This document shows, piece by piece, positions 7,680 to 13,654 of a DNA stretch of 20,823 bases. The notes beneath the pieces were generated by a model, which saw only the letters and a program-made list of their open reading frames with translations, did not search any database and had not been told where the DNA came from. The stretch is from a virus. Each line of letters begins with the position of its first letter. Position 1 is the first letter of the stretch. The stretch is taken from IMG/VR virus record IMGVR_UViG_3300032294_000618, positions 1-20,823 of that record. One strand, written 5' to 3'. Made by a program: the position numbers and the translations under genes.

Positions 7680-7745
7680 CTGATAGATCTAAGCTATTGG
7701 CATTGGATCTTGATAGTTAAATACAATGAAAACATAGGGTTTATA

Positions 7746-7770
7746 CCTATTCCATTAGCGACAGAATAGG
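7746..7770. repeat. Hairpin upstream of the first early gene
   Basis: CCTATTC (7746-7752) pairs perfectly with GAATAGG (7764-7770) around an 11-nt loop that contains TTAGCGA. The sequence just before it, TAGGGTTTATACC, resembles that before the hairpin at 8023-8051. There is no T-run after it. It may be a leader RNA element of the early operon. Confidence 0.45.
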
Positions 7771-7824
7771 ATCATAATAGAGTCATAGTAGTGATTGATT
7801 AACAAACCAAACGGAGTAGATAAA

Positions 7825-8010
7825 ATGACGAAAGCACAAAAAAGACAGTTAGATTTAATCGAAGTTTATATTGATAACCAAATGCAGGATGTTGCGGCTA
7901 GATCGCTCTCAGCAATGATAAGATCCGCAATGACTAACAAAAGCAAAGAGTTTTTAATGCAAAGAGCCATTGATTTAAACTTAACAAAAAGACCTGAATT
8001 TATTGTCTAA
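7825..8010 (+). CDS. Early protein, hypothetical, 61 residues
   Basis: The first gene of the rightward operon begins MTKAQKRQLDLIEVYIDNQM and is helical throughout, with basic Lys/Arg spacing. It resembles short phage early proteins that begin MTKAQ (from memory), with no assigned function. I chose the ATG at 7825 because GGAG lies 8 nt upstream; an in-frame TTG at 7795 has no such signal. It lies just after the control region and is followed by a hairpin, so it is probably the first protein made after infection. Function unknown. Confidence 0.7.
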   Translation: MTKAQKRQLDLIEVYIDNQMQDVAARSLSAMIRSAMTNKSKEFLMQRAIDLNLTKRPEFIV

Positions 8011-8022
8011 ACCTAGGGTTTG

Positions 8023-8051
8023 TCCCTATTGCGGATCGTTAGCGATAGGGA
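8023..8051. repeat. Strong hairpin between the first two early genes
   Basis: TCCCTATTGC (8023-8032) pairs with GCGATAGGGA (8042-8051) over 10 bp with one G-U wobble; the loop is 9 nt. No T-tract follows, so simple intrinsic termination is unlikely. An RNA-processing site, attenuator or antitermination element are alternatives. It shares sequence with the hairpin at 7746-7770. Confidence 0.5.
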
Positions 8052-8057
8052 TAGACT

Positions 8058-8081
8058 GTAAACACTTAAACACTTGAAAGG
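8058..8081 (+). repeat. 24-bp direct repeat, copy 1 (gene leader)
   Basis: An exact 24-bp sequence, GT followed by two tandem AAACACTT octamers and GAAAGG, recurs at 8277-8300. The AAAGG at its end is the Shine-Dalgarno sequence of the gene starting at 8089, so the repeat works at least as a translation-initiation module. Confidence 0.75.
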
Positions 8082-8088
8082 CATTACC

Positions 8089-8277
8089 ATGAAAACAACT
8101 GACATCGCTGAGCATTTAGAACAATTATCACTAGGTTATGGCTTAAAACCTGAGTATGTTCAATCGTTAAAAATTGCTAGTCAAGTATTTAGAATCATTC
8201 ATCAACACCAAAAAAACAATCTGGGAAGTGAAAGTTTAGAATTACATATTGACCTAGCAATAAACTTTAAACAGTAG
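8089..8277 (+). CDS. Early protein, hypothetical, 62 residues
   Basis: The protein begins MKTTDIAEHLEQLSLGYGLK and looks like a compact, mostly helical soluble protein. No family is recognised. The ATG at 8089 is chosen because AAAGG ends 7 nt upstream as part of the 24-bp repeated leader; an in-frame TTG at 8074 falls inside that leader. Its TAG stop overlaps the first base of the second copy of the repeat, so this gene and the next share the same leader. Function unknown. Confidence 0.68.
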   Translation: MKTTDIAEHLEQLSLGYGLKPEYVQSLKIASQVFRIIHQHQKNNLGSESLELHIDLAINFKQ

Positions 8278-8300
8278 TAAACACTTAAACACTTGAAAGG
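8277..8300 (+). repeat. 24-bp direct repeat, copy 2 (gene leader)
   Basis: Identical to 8058-8081, including the tandem AAACACTT octamers, and placed before the gene at 8309. A partial third relative (GTAAACTTAAAC) is seen at about 8455-8466, and an 11-bp match lies at the right edge (20813-20823). Confidence 0.75.
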
Positions 8301-8308
8301 AATCAAAA

Positions 8309-8449
8309 ATGACTAAGAATGAATTTATAGCAATCTGTGTAGAAAAATGTATTGACCCGTCATTAGCACTTGAGAATGATGATGTCGTGCAAGCAATTAA
8401 ATCAGGCGATATTGAAATGCTTATCGCTACTTTAGACAATCAGTTTTAA
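8309..8449 (+). CDS. Early protein, hypothetical, 46 residues
   Basis: A short acidic protein, MTKNEFIAICVEKCIDPSLA and onward to TLDNQF. It is preceded by the second copy of the repeated leader, whose AAAGG lies 8 nt before the ATG. It looks like one small helical domain with two cysteines (C10, C14). No family is recognised and no function can be assigned. The shared leader with the gene at 8089 suggests the two are co-expressed at similar levels. Confidence 0.6.
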   Translation: MTKNEFIAICVEKCIDPSLALENDDVVQAIKSGDIEMLIATLDNQF

Positions 8450-8496
8450 TCGTAGTAAACTTAAACCGCTGTATCCTAACTTTGGAGGAATTACAA

Positions 8497-8742
8497 ATGA
8501 GAATCAAACCAATAGCGTCAAATATGACCGAATTAGTCCTAAATGATGGATCTAGACTTTTATTCAGTTATGAAACACCCGTAGCGCATTATAAACCTAG
8601 CGAATATCTACGGCGCACTTCTAAAAAATGGTCAGTAACCACATCAAAGCATATTGGTAAATGGGATATTGCTAAATGGTCAGATTTACCTTATTCTGAA
8701 ATGCCACAGGATTATTTTGATAACTTAGTGAAAGGGGTTTAA
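8497..8742 (+). CDS. Conserved phage protein with SYETPVA motif, 81 residues
   Basis: The protein shows the pattern LLFSYETPVAHY followed by RRTSKKWSVTTSKHIGKW, which I recall from small proteins common in phages and mobile elements (possibly DUF8033). The molecular function of that family is not known to me. The ATG at 8497 is chosen because a strong GGAGGAA ends 6 nt upstream; an in-frame TTG at 8482 would include the Shine-Dalgarno sequence in the protein. The His and Tyr/Thr-rich motif suggests a small beta-rich fold. Confidence 0.75.
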   Translation: MRIKPIASNMTELVLNDGSRLLFSYETPVAHYKPSEYLRRTSKKWSVTTSKHIGKWDIAKWSDLPYSEMPQDYFDNLVKGV

Positions 8743-8744
8743 TC

Positions 8745-8945
8745 ATGCTTACCGGAATCAGCACTAAAGAAGAAGTATTGAATTGGTTTATTCGCTATAC
8801 CGATAATCAATATCAAGATGCAGACGATCAGGAATATGTTAATAAATTGATTCGTATTGCTGATGAATTGATTAGTGATGATGTGGACTATTGGGCTAAT
8901 GAATCAGTCCGTAAATTACACGATACTGTTAGAGAAAGGGTTTAA
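8745..8945 (+). CDS. Hypothetical acidic protein, 66 residues
   Basis: The protein begins MLTGISTKEEVLNWFIRYTD and continues as a strongly acidic helical protein ending VRKLHDTVRERV. No family is recognised. It starts 2 nt after the previous stop with AAAGGGG upstream; the initiation context, ending TTTAATCATG, is nearly the same as that of the next gene at 8948. It may act as a small soluble early factor; function unknown. Confidence 0.65.
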   Translation: MLTGISTKEEVLNWFIRYTDNQYQDADDQEYVNKLIRIADELISDDVDYWANESVRKLHDTVRERV

Positions 8946-8947
8946 TC

Positions 8948-9109
8948 ATGATTACAAGAGAGCAATTATTTAAGGAATATACAGATTGGGTAAACAACTA
9001 CCTAACCATTGAAGTATTTGCCGAGCATAGAGGTTTAACCAAATCAGAGGCTAAAATGCTTATTGATCTTGCTCGATCATGCTTTGAAAACAATCACCCA
9101 GAGGCTTAA
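8948..9109 (+). CDS. Hypothetical early protein, 53 residues
   Basis: The protein begins MITREQLFKEYTDWVNNYLT and contains FAEHRGLTKSEAKMLIDLAR. The 'WVNNYLT-xEvFAEHhGLT-xxA' pattern is one I recall in many short phage proteins of unknown function. The second half looks like a helix-turn-helix-type pair of helices but is too short to call DNA binding. It starts 2 nt after the previous stop, with AAAGGG upstream. It is one of a run of genes started from a TTTAATCATG-like context. Confidence 0.65.
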   Translation: MITREQLFKEYTDWVNNYLTIEVFAEHRGLTKSEAKMLIDLARSCFENNHPEA

Positions 9110-9111
9110 TC

Positions 9112-9438
9112 ATGAATGACAATAAATACAATGGATGGACAAATTACGAAACATGGAACGCTAATCTATGGATCGATAACGATTGGAAACTATCCGAGCA
9201 TATAGCCTGTATTACTGGTGATTATTTCGGATCGTATGAGGATTTGGACACAATCACCAATTTAGTAGCGGAAAGAATCAACGATTTGTTTCTCGATATG
9301 ATGCCCGATATTGAATCAGGGTTTTTCGCTGATGTTATGAACGCCTCGTTTCGAGAGGTAAACTTTCACGAAATAGCAAGGCATTATGTTAATGTTGAGG
9401 CAGACTTTAGAAAAGATGAGGAGGAATCATGCAATTAA
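9112..9438 (+). CDS. Conserved phage/plasmid protein with GWTNYETWN motif, 108 residues
   Basis: The N-terminus carries NGWTNYETWNANLWIDND, a well-conserved signature of a small family (DUF7249-like, from memory) found in phages and plasmids near early and anti-host genes. The rest is acidic and helical. Its function is not established to my knowledge. It starts 2 nt after the preceding stop and overlaps the next small gene by 10 bp. The acidic character and location would fit a host-takeover or DNA-mimic role, but that is only a guess. Confidence 0.75.
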   Translation: MNDNKYNGWTNYETWNANLWIDNDWKLSEHIACITGDYFGSYEDLDTITNLVAERINDLFLDMMPDIESGFFADVMNASFREVNFHEIARHYVNVEADFRKDEEESCN

Positions 9439-9524
9439 AGAACTGGCACATGGTATTACTTGGCGCAGTATTGTTTGTGTTTGCCCAAATTATTTGGCAC
9501 TTAACAGCGATAGGTGTATTATGA
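9429..9524 (+). CDS. Single-span membrane peptide, 31 residues
   Basis: The peptide starts MQLKNWHMVLLGAVLFVFAQ and has one hydrophobic segment of about 20 residues, so it should insert in the inner membrane. GAGGAA lies just upstream of the ATG at 9429. It overlaps the end of the upstream gene by 10 bp and the start of the next by an ATGA. Overlaps on both sides support it as a real gene despite its length. Function unknown. Confidence 0.5.
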   Translation: MQLKNWHMVLLGAVLFVFAQIIWHLTAIGVL

Positions 9525-9694
9525 CTAGATCAGAGCTGCAGTATGAGATTTGGAAAGACCTAGGTTATCTTGATGGGAAAACAAATCCCGAATATCAGAA
9601 ACACCTTTGGCGCTTATCTGATGGGGAATTATTTAATTTATGGATGAATATACACAATGCGAGAGAGGCTTACAAAAATGAAAACAGAATTTAG
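9521..9694 (+). CDS. Hypothetical protein, 57 residues
   Basis: The protein begins MTRSELQYEIWKDLGYLDGK and contains a Trp- and Leu-rich helix (HLWRLSDGELFNLWMNI). The ATG at 9521 overlaps the previous stop as ATGA, so translation is likely coupled; a longer in-frame start at 9386 would overlap two genes and is not credible. It overlaps the next gene by 17 bp. No family recognised. Confidence 0.6.
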   Translation: MTRSELQYEIWKDLGYLDGKTNPEYQKHLWRLSDGELFNLWMNIHNAREAYKNENRI

Positions 9695-9854
9695 ACCTTA
9701 TGTATTTTTAGATGATGACGAAACTTCAGACACTTATAATTTATGGTGCGTCAGATGGTCAGAAATTATGAGTTTAGATGGATTTGCAACAATGGAAGAG
9801 GCAGAAGAGGAATTAAAACTTTTGATTGAGGAAGAGAAAAATGAACAAGTTTGA
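9678..9854 (+). CDS. Acidic hypothetical protein, 58 residues
   Basis: The protein begins MKTEFRPYVFLDDDETSDTY and ends in a run of Glu-rich helix. The pattern of an aromatic beta strand pair followed by an 'EEAEEEL' helix is reminiscent of the small alpha/beta proteins that many phages encode. The ATG at 9678 is preceded by GAGAGAGG; the alternative ATG at 9657 lacks an upstream signal. It overlaps both neighbours. Function unknown. Confidence 0.6.
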   Translation: MKTEFRPYVFLDDDETSDTYNLWCVRWSEIMSLDGFATMEEAEEELKLLIEEEKNEQV

Positions 9855-9999
9855 TTATTATTTTGAGTTTCACCAAATGAGGCTAGACGATCCTGTATTC
9901 GCTGAGACCTATGATGCACACGAATTCGAGGAATGGTATGCGGACTTTTACGAAATGATTAAAGAGGAAAACGAAAGGAATATGAGTTATGAAGACTAA
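9841..9999 (+). CDS. Acidic, aromatic-rich hypothetical protein, 52 residues
   Basis: The protein begins MNKFDYYFEFHQMRLDDPVF and is rich in Asp, Glu, Tyr and Phe. GAGGAAGAG lies upstream of the ATG at 9841, and the gene overlaps its upstream neighbour by 14 bp and downstream neighbour by 11 bp. Its composition could suit a DNA-mimic type inhibitor, but there is no specific motif. Function unknown. Confidence 0.55.
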   Translation: MNKFDYYFEFHQMRLDDPVFAETYDAHEFEEWYADFYEMIKEENERNMSYED

Positions 10000-10138
10000 A
10001 CTATTGATTTTATTAACATTTATGTCATTTATGGGGTCGGTTTATGCTTGCCGAAGTGTCATCATTGACACACCAACAGGCTCGGCAGTATGTTTTATTT
10101 GTAATGATGGTAAATATATAAACTGCGAGAAACTATGA
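9989..10138 (+). CDS. Small exported cysteine-rich peptide, 49 residues
   Basis: The N-terminus MKTKLLILLTFMSFMGSVYA is a clear signal peptide (two Lys, a hydrophobic core, AxA-like end at residue 20), followed at once by Cys21. The mature part has four cysteines (C21, C35, C38, C46), with a CxxC pair. It is thus expected in the periplasm, either as a disulfide-bonded peptide or, if the weak VYAC is read as a lipobox, as a lipoprotein. It is not proline-rich, unlike Rz1 spanins. GGA lies near the start, and it overlaps the next gene by ATGA. Function unknown. Confidence 0.6.
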   Translation: MKTKLLILLTFMSFMGSVYACRSVIIDTPTGSAVCFICNDGKYINCEKL

Positions 10139-10236
10139 AGACTGCATTATTTTGGGGAATGACTTACTTAGTTTTAGCCTATGTTTTCTATCATCTTACA
10201 GGAGTGATGCTATGCTATGCTTGGGAATACATCTAA
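10135..10236 (+). CDS. Single-span membrane peptide, 33 residues
   Basis: The peptide starts MKTALFWGMTYLVLAYVFYH and is one hydrophobic segment. The ATG overlaps the previous stop as ATGA, so it is likely translated with the exported peptide upstream. The pair (one periplasmic, one membrane-embedded) could act together at the envelope. Function unknown. Confidence 0.5.
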   Translation: MKTALFWGMTYLVLAYVFYHLTGVMLCYAWEYI

Positions 10237-10280
10237 AACCGCTTAAACGGGCTTTAGAGACGCTTTTAAGGGTAAGGTAA
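10212..10280 (+). CDS. Possible 22-residue basic peptide
   Basis: AGGAG at 10200-10204 lies 7 nt before an ATG at 10212 that opens a 22-codon frame ending at 10280. The product would be amphipathic and basic (LKPLKRALETLLRVR). It overlaps the membrane peptide gene in another frame. The good ribosome-binding site is the only real support. Confidence 0.25.
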   Translation: MLCLGIHLKPLKRALETLLRVR

Positions 10281-10326
10281 TACCTAGATGTCATCTACTA
10301 TGTTTTAATCGAATAGAAAGGGTTTT

Positions 10327-10554
10327 ATGCACTGCACAATATGTGATAAGTTATTAAACGATTACGAATCAACACGAAAGACCCTAGACGGGCAATATCT
10401 GGATATGTGTCAAGATTGCTACACAGGGCTGGATGTATTGATTCCGACAATAGATCGTAAGGATTTACTACACGAGGCTGATATGCCTAGTATGGATGAT
10501 TTATTTCAAAACTACGAGGACTATACAGACTACACAGACAATGAAGACCTATGA
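10327..10554 (+). CDS. Zinc-ribbon protein, 75 residues
   Basis: Two CxxC knuckles, C3-x2-C6 and C28-x2-C31, form a probable four-cysteine zinc-binding site in the N-terminal half. The second half is acidic and ends in a Tyr/Asp/Glu-rich tail (YEDYTDYTDNEDL). AAAGG lies upstream of the ATG at 10327, after a 90-bp non-coding gap containing the palindrome AGGTA-A-TACCT at 10275-10285. Zinc ribbon plus acidic tail would fit a small transcription-interfering protein, but this is inference. Confidence 0.7.
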   Translation: MHCTICDKLLNDYESTRKTLDGQYLDMCQDCYTGLDVLIPTIDRKDLLHEADMPSMDDLFQNYEDYTDYTDNEDL

Positions 10555-10646
10555 TGTATAACAACTTAGTATATGCTTATGATATATACATAGTTAAAAG
10601 CTCCTATGAAGTAATACTATATAGTGAGGGTAGCACAGATTTATGA
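10551..10646 (+). CDS. Possible 31-residue peptide
   Basis: An ATG overlapping the previous stop as ATGA opens a 31-codon Tyr-rich frame. There is no Shine-Dalgarno sequence, so it would rely on coupling. The stretch is AT-rich with TATA-like words and might instead be promoter DNA. Confidence 0.3.
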   Translation: MMYNNLVYAYDIYIVKSSYEVILYSEGSTDL

Positions 10647-10702
10647 TTTTGTCAATAGCAATATGTTGTTTTTATGTCATTGTTTTTATTACTGATATGT
10701 GA
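10643..10702 (+). CDS. Possible 19-residue membrane peptide
   Basis: An ATG overlapping the preceding stop as ATGA opens a frame for a fully hydrophobic 19-residue peptide beginning MILSIAICCFYVIVFI. Only the overlap and hydrophobicity support it. Its end overlaps a possible promoter. Confidence 0.25.
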   Translation: MILSIAICCFYVIVFITDM

Positions 10703-10708
10703 TATTGT
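10680..10708 (+). promoter_or_regulatory. Possible sigma70 promoter before the gene at 10732
   Basis: TTGTTT (10680-10685) is followed by 17 nt and TATTGT (10703-10708), with an extended TG one base before it. Each hexamer matches consensus at four of six positions. It would start transcription about 17 nt before the next ATG, perhaps boosting the replication genes. Confidence 0.3.
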
Positions 10709-10731
10709 CGGATTTATTACGAGGAGGATTT

Positions 10732-10896
10732 ATGCACCACAACGAAGAAGCTAGGTATCACTTTGTTTTAATGGATATGGTCGATCTAATCGGTGATTAC
10801 GGCTATGATCGTGTAATGGCTGATTTGGATGTCGCTATCGCTGATAAGGTAAATCGATTAGTTCAGCGAGCCGTTAATGAGGATGCTGACGAATGA
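10732..10896 (+). CDS. Hypothetical protein, 54 residues
   Basis: The protein begins MHHNEEARYHFVLMDMVDLI and is helical and acidic. The ATG at 10732 has the strong AGGAGG 5 nt upstream, one of the best ribosome-binding sites in the window; a longer in-frame GTG at 10699 lacks support. It overlaps the next gene by ATGA. No family is recognised. Confidence 0.65.
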   Translation: MHHNEEARYHFVLMDMVDLIGDYGYDRVMADLDVAIADKVNRLVQRAVNEDADE

Positions 10897-11336
10897 ACGC
10901 ATACGAATTAGCAGATGAATTTGATTGGATGACTGAAGAAAAGATTGTTCAATGGTGCAACGATGTAGTTAATATGCTACGCCAACAAGCAGACCGCATA
11001 GCGGAGCTAGAGAAACTTGTGCATCAAAGGTTTGATGATGGTAAAAGACTTGGTGTTATTGAAACTGAAGATAGACTAAAACAACAAAGTGCTGAACCAT
11101 TTATTTGGCTAAAACAAGATTTTGATGGTGAATGGATAGAGGTGCATCCAAATAAAGGAATCCCACTCTACACAACACCACAAATAAAAGAGTTAAGTGA
11201 TGAGGAAATTTACGAACTTTGGTGCGAATCCGATAATACGGAATTATTGCCTGAAATGCGTAATAAAGATGGAAGTATCAATTATATTATTTTGACTTTT
11301 TCGCAATTGTTATTAGATAAAGCGAGTGAGAAATGA
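10893..11336 (+). CDS. Conserved phage protein with coiled coil, 147 residues
   Basis: The N-terminal part has NAYELADEFDW and MLRQQADRIAELEKL, a coiled coil widely seen in phages of Gram-negative hosts, including betaproteobacteria (from memory). The middle has PLYTTPQIKELSDEEIYELW, another pattern common in such modular phage proteins. The function of this family is unknown. It starts by an ATGA overlap and ends by another, in a coupled string. Oligomerisation through the N-terminal helix is likely. Confidence 0.7.
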   Translation: MNAYELADEFDWMTEEKIVQWCNDVVNMLRQQADRIAELEKLVHQRFDDGKRLGVIETEDRLKQQSAEPFIWLKQDFDGEWIEVHPNKGIPLYTTPQIKELSDEEIYELWCESDNTELLPEMRNKDGSINYIILTFSQLLLDKASEK

Positions 11337-11512
11337 AACTCCGTTTTGAGGTTAGAGACGAATATAACGAAATTGTGCGGTGTTTTGCCACTAAACAAGA
11401 AGCACAGGCGCATTGTAAGTTAGACCCTAGCTTTTGGGTTAAGGTCAATCAGAAAGTCAAGCCAAATCCGTTTAAAGAGGCTTGGGAAAGGTTAGGCGAA
11501 TGTCTATTTTGA
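11333..11512 (+). CDS. Conserved small phage protein, 59 residues
   Basis: The protein begins MKLRFEVRDEYNEIVRCFAT, with a beta-hairpin-like start and an EAQAHC helix, and ends PFKEAWERLGECLF. The ending 'KPNPFxEAxexLGexxF' is one I recall from small proteins in betaproteobacterial phages. It starts by ATGA overlap with the previous gene and overlaps the next by 13 bp. Function unknown. Confidence 0.65.
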   Translation: MKLRFEVRDEYNEIVRCFATKQEAQAHCKLDPSFWVKVNQKVKPNPFKEAWERLGECLF

Positions 11513-11730
11513 TTCGTGGTTTTGTTATATCAGCGTTCTTCTTCGGGATCTTGGTTGGTTATATCGCTGGTCGCATGGAATGGGCGCATGAGGATTGTTT
11601 TGACACTACAGGCAAGTATCAACGATATGAGGCTTGGCTTAGTGTAAAGAATGGAATTTATCGTTGTTTTTGGATTGAAACCGAGTATCCTCACCGAGTG
11701 AAGATGCAAGGCGTGATTGATGTTAAATAG
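11500..11730 (+). CDS. Membrane-anchored hypothetical protein, 76 residues
   Basis: The protein begins MSILIRGFVISAFFFGILVG and has one transmembrane helix over about residues 5-25. The soluble part holds two cysteines and aromatic residues (WAHEDCF, YRCFWIETEY). I chose the ATG at 11500, preceded by AAAGG, over an in-frame upstream start at 11482. It ends 8 nt before the primase-helicase. Such bitopic small proteins may act at the inner membrane; function unknown. Confidence 0.65.
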   Translation: MSILIRGFVISAFFFGILVGYIAGRMEWAHEDCFDTTGKYQRYEAWLSVKNGIYRCFWIETEYPHRVKMQGVIDVK

Positions 11731-11738
11731 GAGATGTA

Positions 11739-13334
11739 ATGTTAGCTGAAAAGCAAAGTAAGTTTATTAAACACATTGGCTGTGATCGGTGCGGGTCAAG
11801 CGATGGTAATAGTTTGTATGATGATGGACACACCTATTGCCATGTATGCCTGACTTATGTCGATAAGGCTGGTGAAATATCAACAAGAGAAATTAAACCT
11901 ATGAATAAGGACTTAGAATTTTATGACAATGCTACTGCTAGTGCTATCAGTGATCGTGGTATTTCTTCGGCTGTTTGCCTAAAATACGGAGTTAAACAAG
12001 ATGTTAATAAGCATTATTACCCTTATTTCGATAACGATGGTGTGCTATCTGCTATTAAAACTAGGCTCGTTAGCTCTAAATCATTCTCGATTGCTGGCGA
12101 CTTTAGCTCTACGATGCTATTTGGTCAAAACTGTTTCCCTAAAGGCGGACGCTACCTAACTATCTGTGAGGGCGAACTCGACGCACTATCAGCATTTCAG
12201 ATGATGGGTGCGAAGTATCCTGTAATCTCAATTCGTAATGGCGCATCGGCAGCTCTAAAAGATTGCAAAACGCAATACGAGTATATCGATTCATTCGAGA
12301 ATATCGTGCTGTGCTTTGATGGTGACGAAGCTGGTCAAAAGGCAATGCAGTCTGTTGCTGAACTCTTTGGTGGCAAAGTTAAGATGATGAAGATGCGAAC
12401 AGGCTTGAAAGACGCATCAGACTATCTCAAGATCAAGGCAGACAAGGAGTTTGTGGACGATTGGTGGAGGGCAGAGCAGTATGTCCCTGATGGTATCATC
12501 CAAGGCTCTACACTGTGGGAGGTAGTGTCTAAACCAATTGACAAGGCAGAAGTCGATTATCCCTATTCAGGTATAAACAAACTCACCTATGGCATTCGTA
12601 AAGGCGAGTTAGTCATGATCACCGCAGGGTCAGGCTTAGGCAAATCACAGTTTTTGCGTGAGATCGTGTGGCATATCTTATCCAAGACCGAGGACAATAT
12701 CGGCATGATGTTCTTGGAAGAAGGAGTGCGTAAGACTGCAAGATCGTTGATGTCATTGGCATTGAACAAACCAATCCACTTACCAGATGTGGATGTAACA
12801 GAGGAGGAATTACGAGATGCTTTTACTAGAACATTGGGAACTGATCGCCTTTATCTTTTTGATCATTTCGGTAGTAGTACTCTTGATAACATTGTCAATC
12901 GGGTTCGCTATATGGCTAAAGGACTTGGATGTGGTTATGTGGTTCTGGATCATATTAGTATCATTGTTAGCGGTGGCGATGTTGGTGATGAACGCAAGGC
13001 ACTTGATGCTATTATGACTCGCTTACGGATGTTAGTGCAAGAGACCGGCATCAGTCTAATATGCGTAAGTCATCTCAAGCGTCCAAATGATCGTGGACAC
13101 GAGGAAGGCGCTGCAACATCACTGGCTCAGTTGCGTGGCTCAGGCTCGATCGCCCAACTATCGGACATCGTGATTGGACTAGAGCGTAATGGACAGGCTA
13201 CTGATATGGTCGAAAGAAACACTACTCATGTCAGGGTTTTAAAGAATCGCTTTAGTGGTTACACTGGCGGTGCTGGTGATTTACTTTACAATCCATCAAC
13301 CGGAAGAATGTTAGAGATACAGGAAACAATATGA
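11739..13334 (+). CDS. DNA primase-helicase, T7 gp4-like, 531 residues
   Basis: The enzyme makes RNA primers and unwinds the fork ahead of the polymerase. A zinc-binding domain has C15-x2-C18 and C34-x2-C37. The TOPRIM primase core follows with E144-G-E-L-D148 and the acidic FDGDEAG at 193-199. A RecA-like hexameric helicase of the DnaB/gp4 class carries Walker A GSGLGKS at 297-303, Walker B YVVLDH around 400-405 and a SHL motif near 444-446. The length is close to T7 gp4 (566 residues). AGGAG precedes the ATG at 11739. It heads the replication module and overlaps the next gene by ATGA. Confidence 0.93.
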   Translation: MLAEKQSKFIKHIGCDRCGSSDGNSLYDDGHTYCHVCLTYVDKAGEISTREIKPMNKDLEFYDNATASAISDRGISSAVCLKYGVKQDVNKHYYPYFDNDGVLSAIKTRLVSSKSFSIAGDFSSTMLFGQNCFPKGGRYLTICEGELDALSAFQMMGAKYPVISIRNGASAALKDCKTQYEYIDSFENIVLCFDGDEAGQKAMQSVAELFGGKVKMMKMRTGLKDASDYLKIKADKEFVDDWWRAEQYVPDGIIQGSTLWEVVSKPIDKAEVDYPYSGINKLTYGIRKGELVMITAGSGLGKSQFLREIVWHILSKTEDNIGMMFLEEGVRKTARSLMSLALNKPIHLPDVDVTEEELRDAFTRTLGTDRLYLFDHFGSSTLDNIVNRVRYMAKGLGCGYVVLDHISIIVSGGDVGDERKALDAIMTRLRMLVQETGISLICVSHLKRPNDRGHEEGAATSLAQLRGSGSIAQLSDIVIGLERNGQATDMVERNTTHVRVLKNRFSGYTGGAGDLLYNPSTGRMLEIQETI

Positions 13335-13654
13335 GTGAAGACTTTTTAGAACGAGCAAGGAAGTATGCAACGCATGACGAGTATCATGTTACCCGCAAGA
13401 TCATCACTGATCTATGCAACGAGATTGAGCGTTTGCGTGAACTCAATAAAGATGTTTTAAGTAGAATTCAGGATAATAAAGAAATGTTTAATAACTCTGA
13501 ACGCTATCTTTGGCTACGCAATGCAGCATGGGATGTGCCGCCGAATGCTTATGCGCCGATTGTGGTAATCTGTGATAACAAGATGGCAACATGGGAATGG
13601 GTTGATGGCACTGCTTTAGACTTAACAATCGATAAATGGAGGAATGATGAGTAA
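13331..13654 (+). CDS. Conserved phage protein, 107 residues
   Basis: An N-terminal helical region (about residues 1-50, with NEIERLRELNKD as a coiled coil) is followed by ERYLWLRNAAWDVPP, then a strand PIVVICDN and WEWVDGTALDLTID. This 'RYxWLR-x-DVP-x-W-x-xDGxxLDxxID' pattern is a common module at the ends of Ea22-like phage proteins (from memory). Its function is not established. It is coupled to the primase-helicase by ATGA and overlaps the next gene by 8 bp. Confidence 0.68.
   Translation: MSEDFLERARKYATHDEYHVTRKIITDLCNEIERLRELNKDVLSRIQDNKEMFNNSERYLWLRNAAWDVPPNAYAPIVVICDNKMATWEWVDGTALDLTIDKWRNDE

Larger units (their letters stand above)
7030..7824. other. Divergent control region without convincing genes
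   Basis: This stretch of about 0.8 kb separates the leftward structural operon from the rightward early operon. It is mostly AT-rich (about 28% GC around 7381-7440) apart from a 60% GC island at 7261-7320. It holds a strong leftward promoter, two TGTTGT-N6-ACAACA palindromes, several inverted repeats and a pyrimidine-rich run near 7495-7507. I could not assign a convincing rightward sigma70 promoter; the best candidate, TTGGCA at 7697 with TACAAT at 7722, has a poor 19-nt spacer. Regulation of both operons, and possibly a replication origin or packaging site, probably lie here. Confidence 0.8.
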
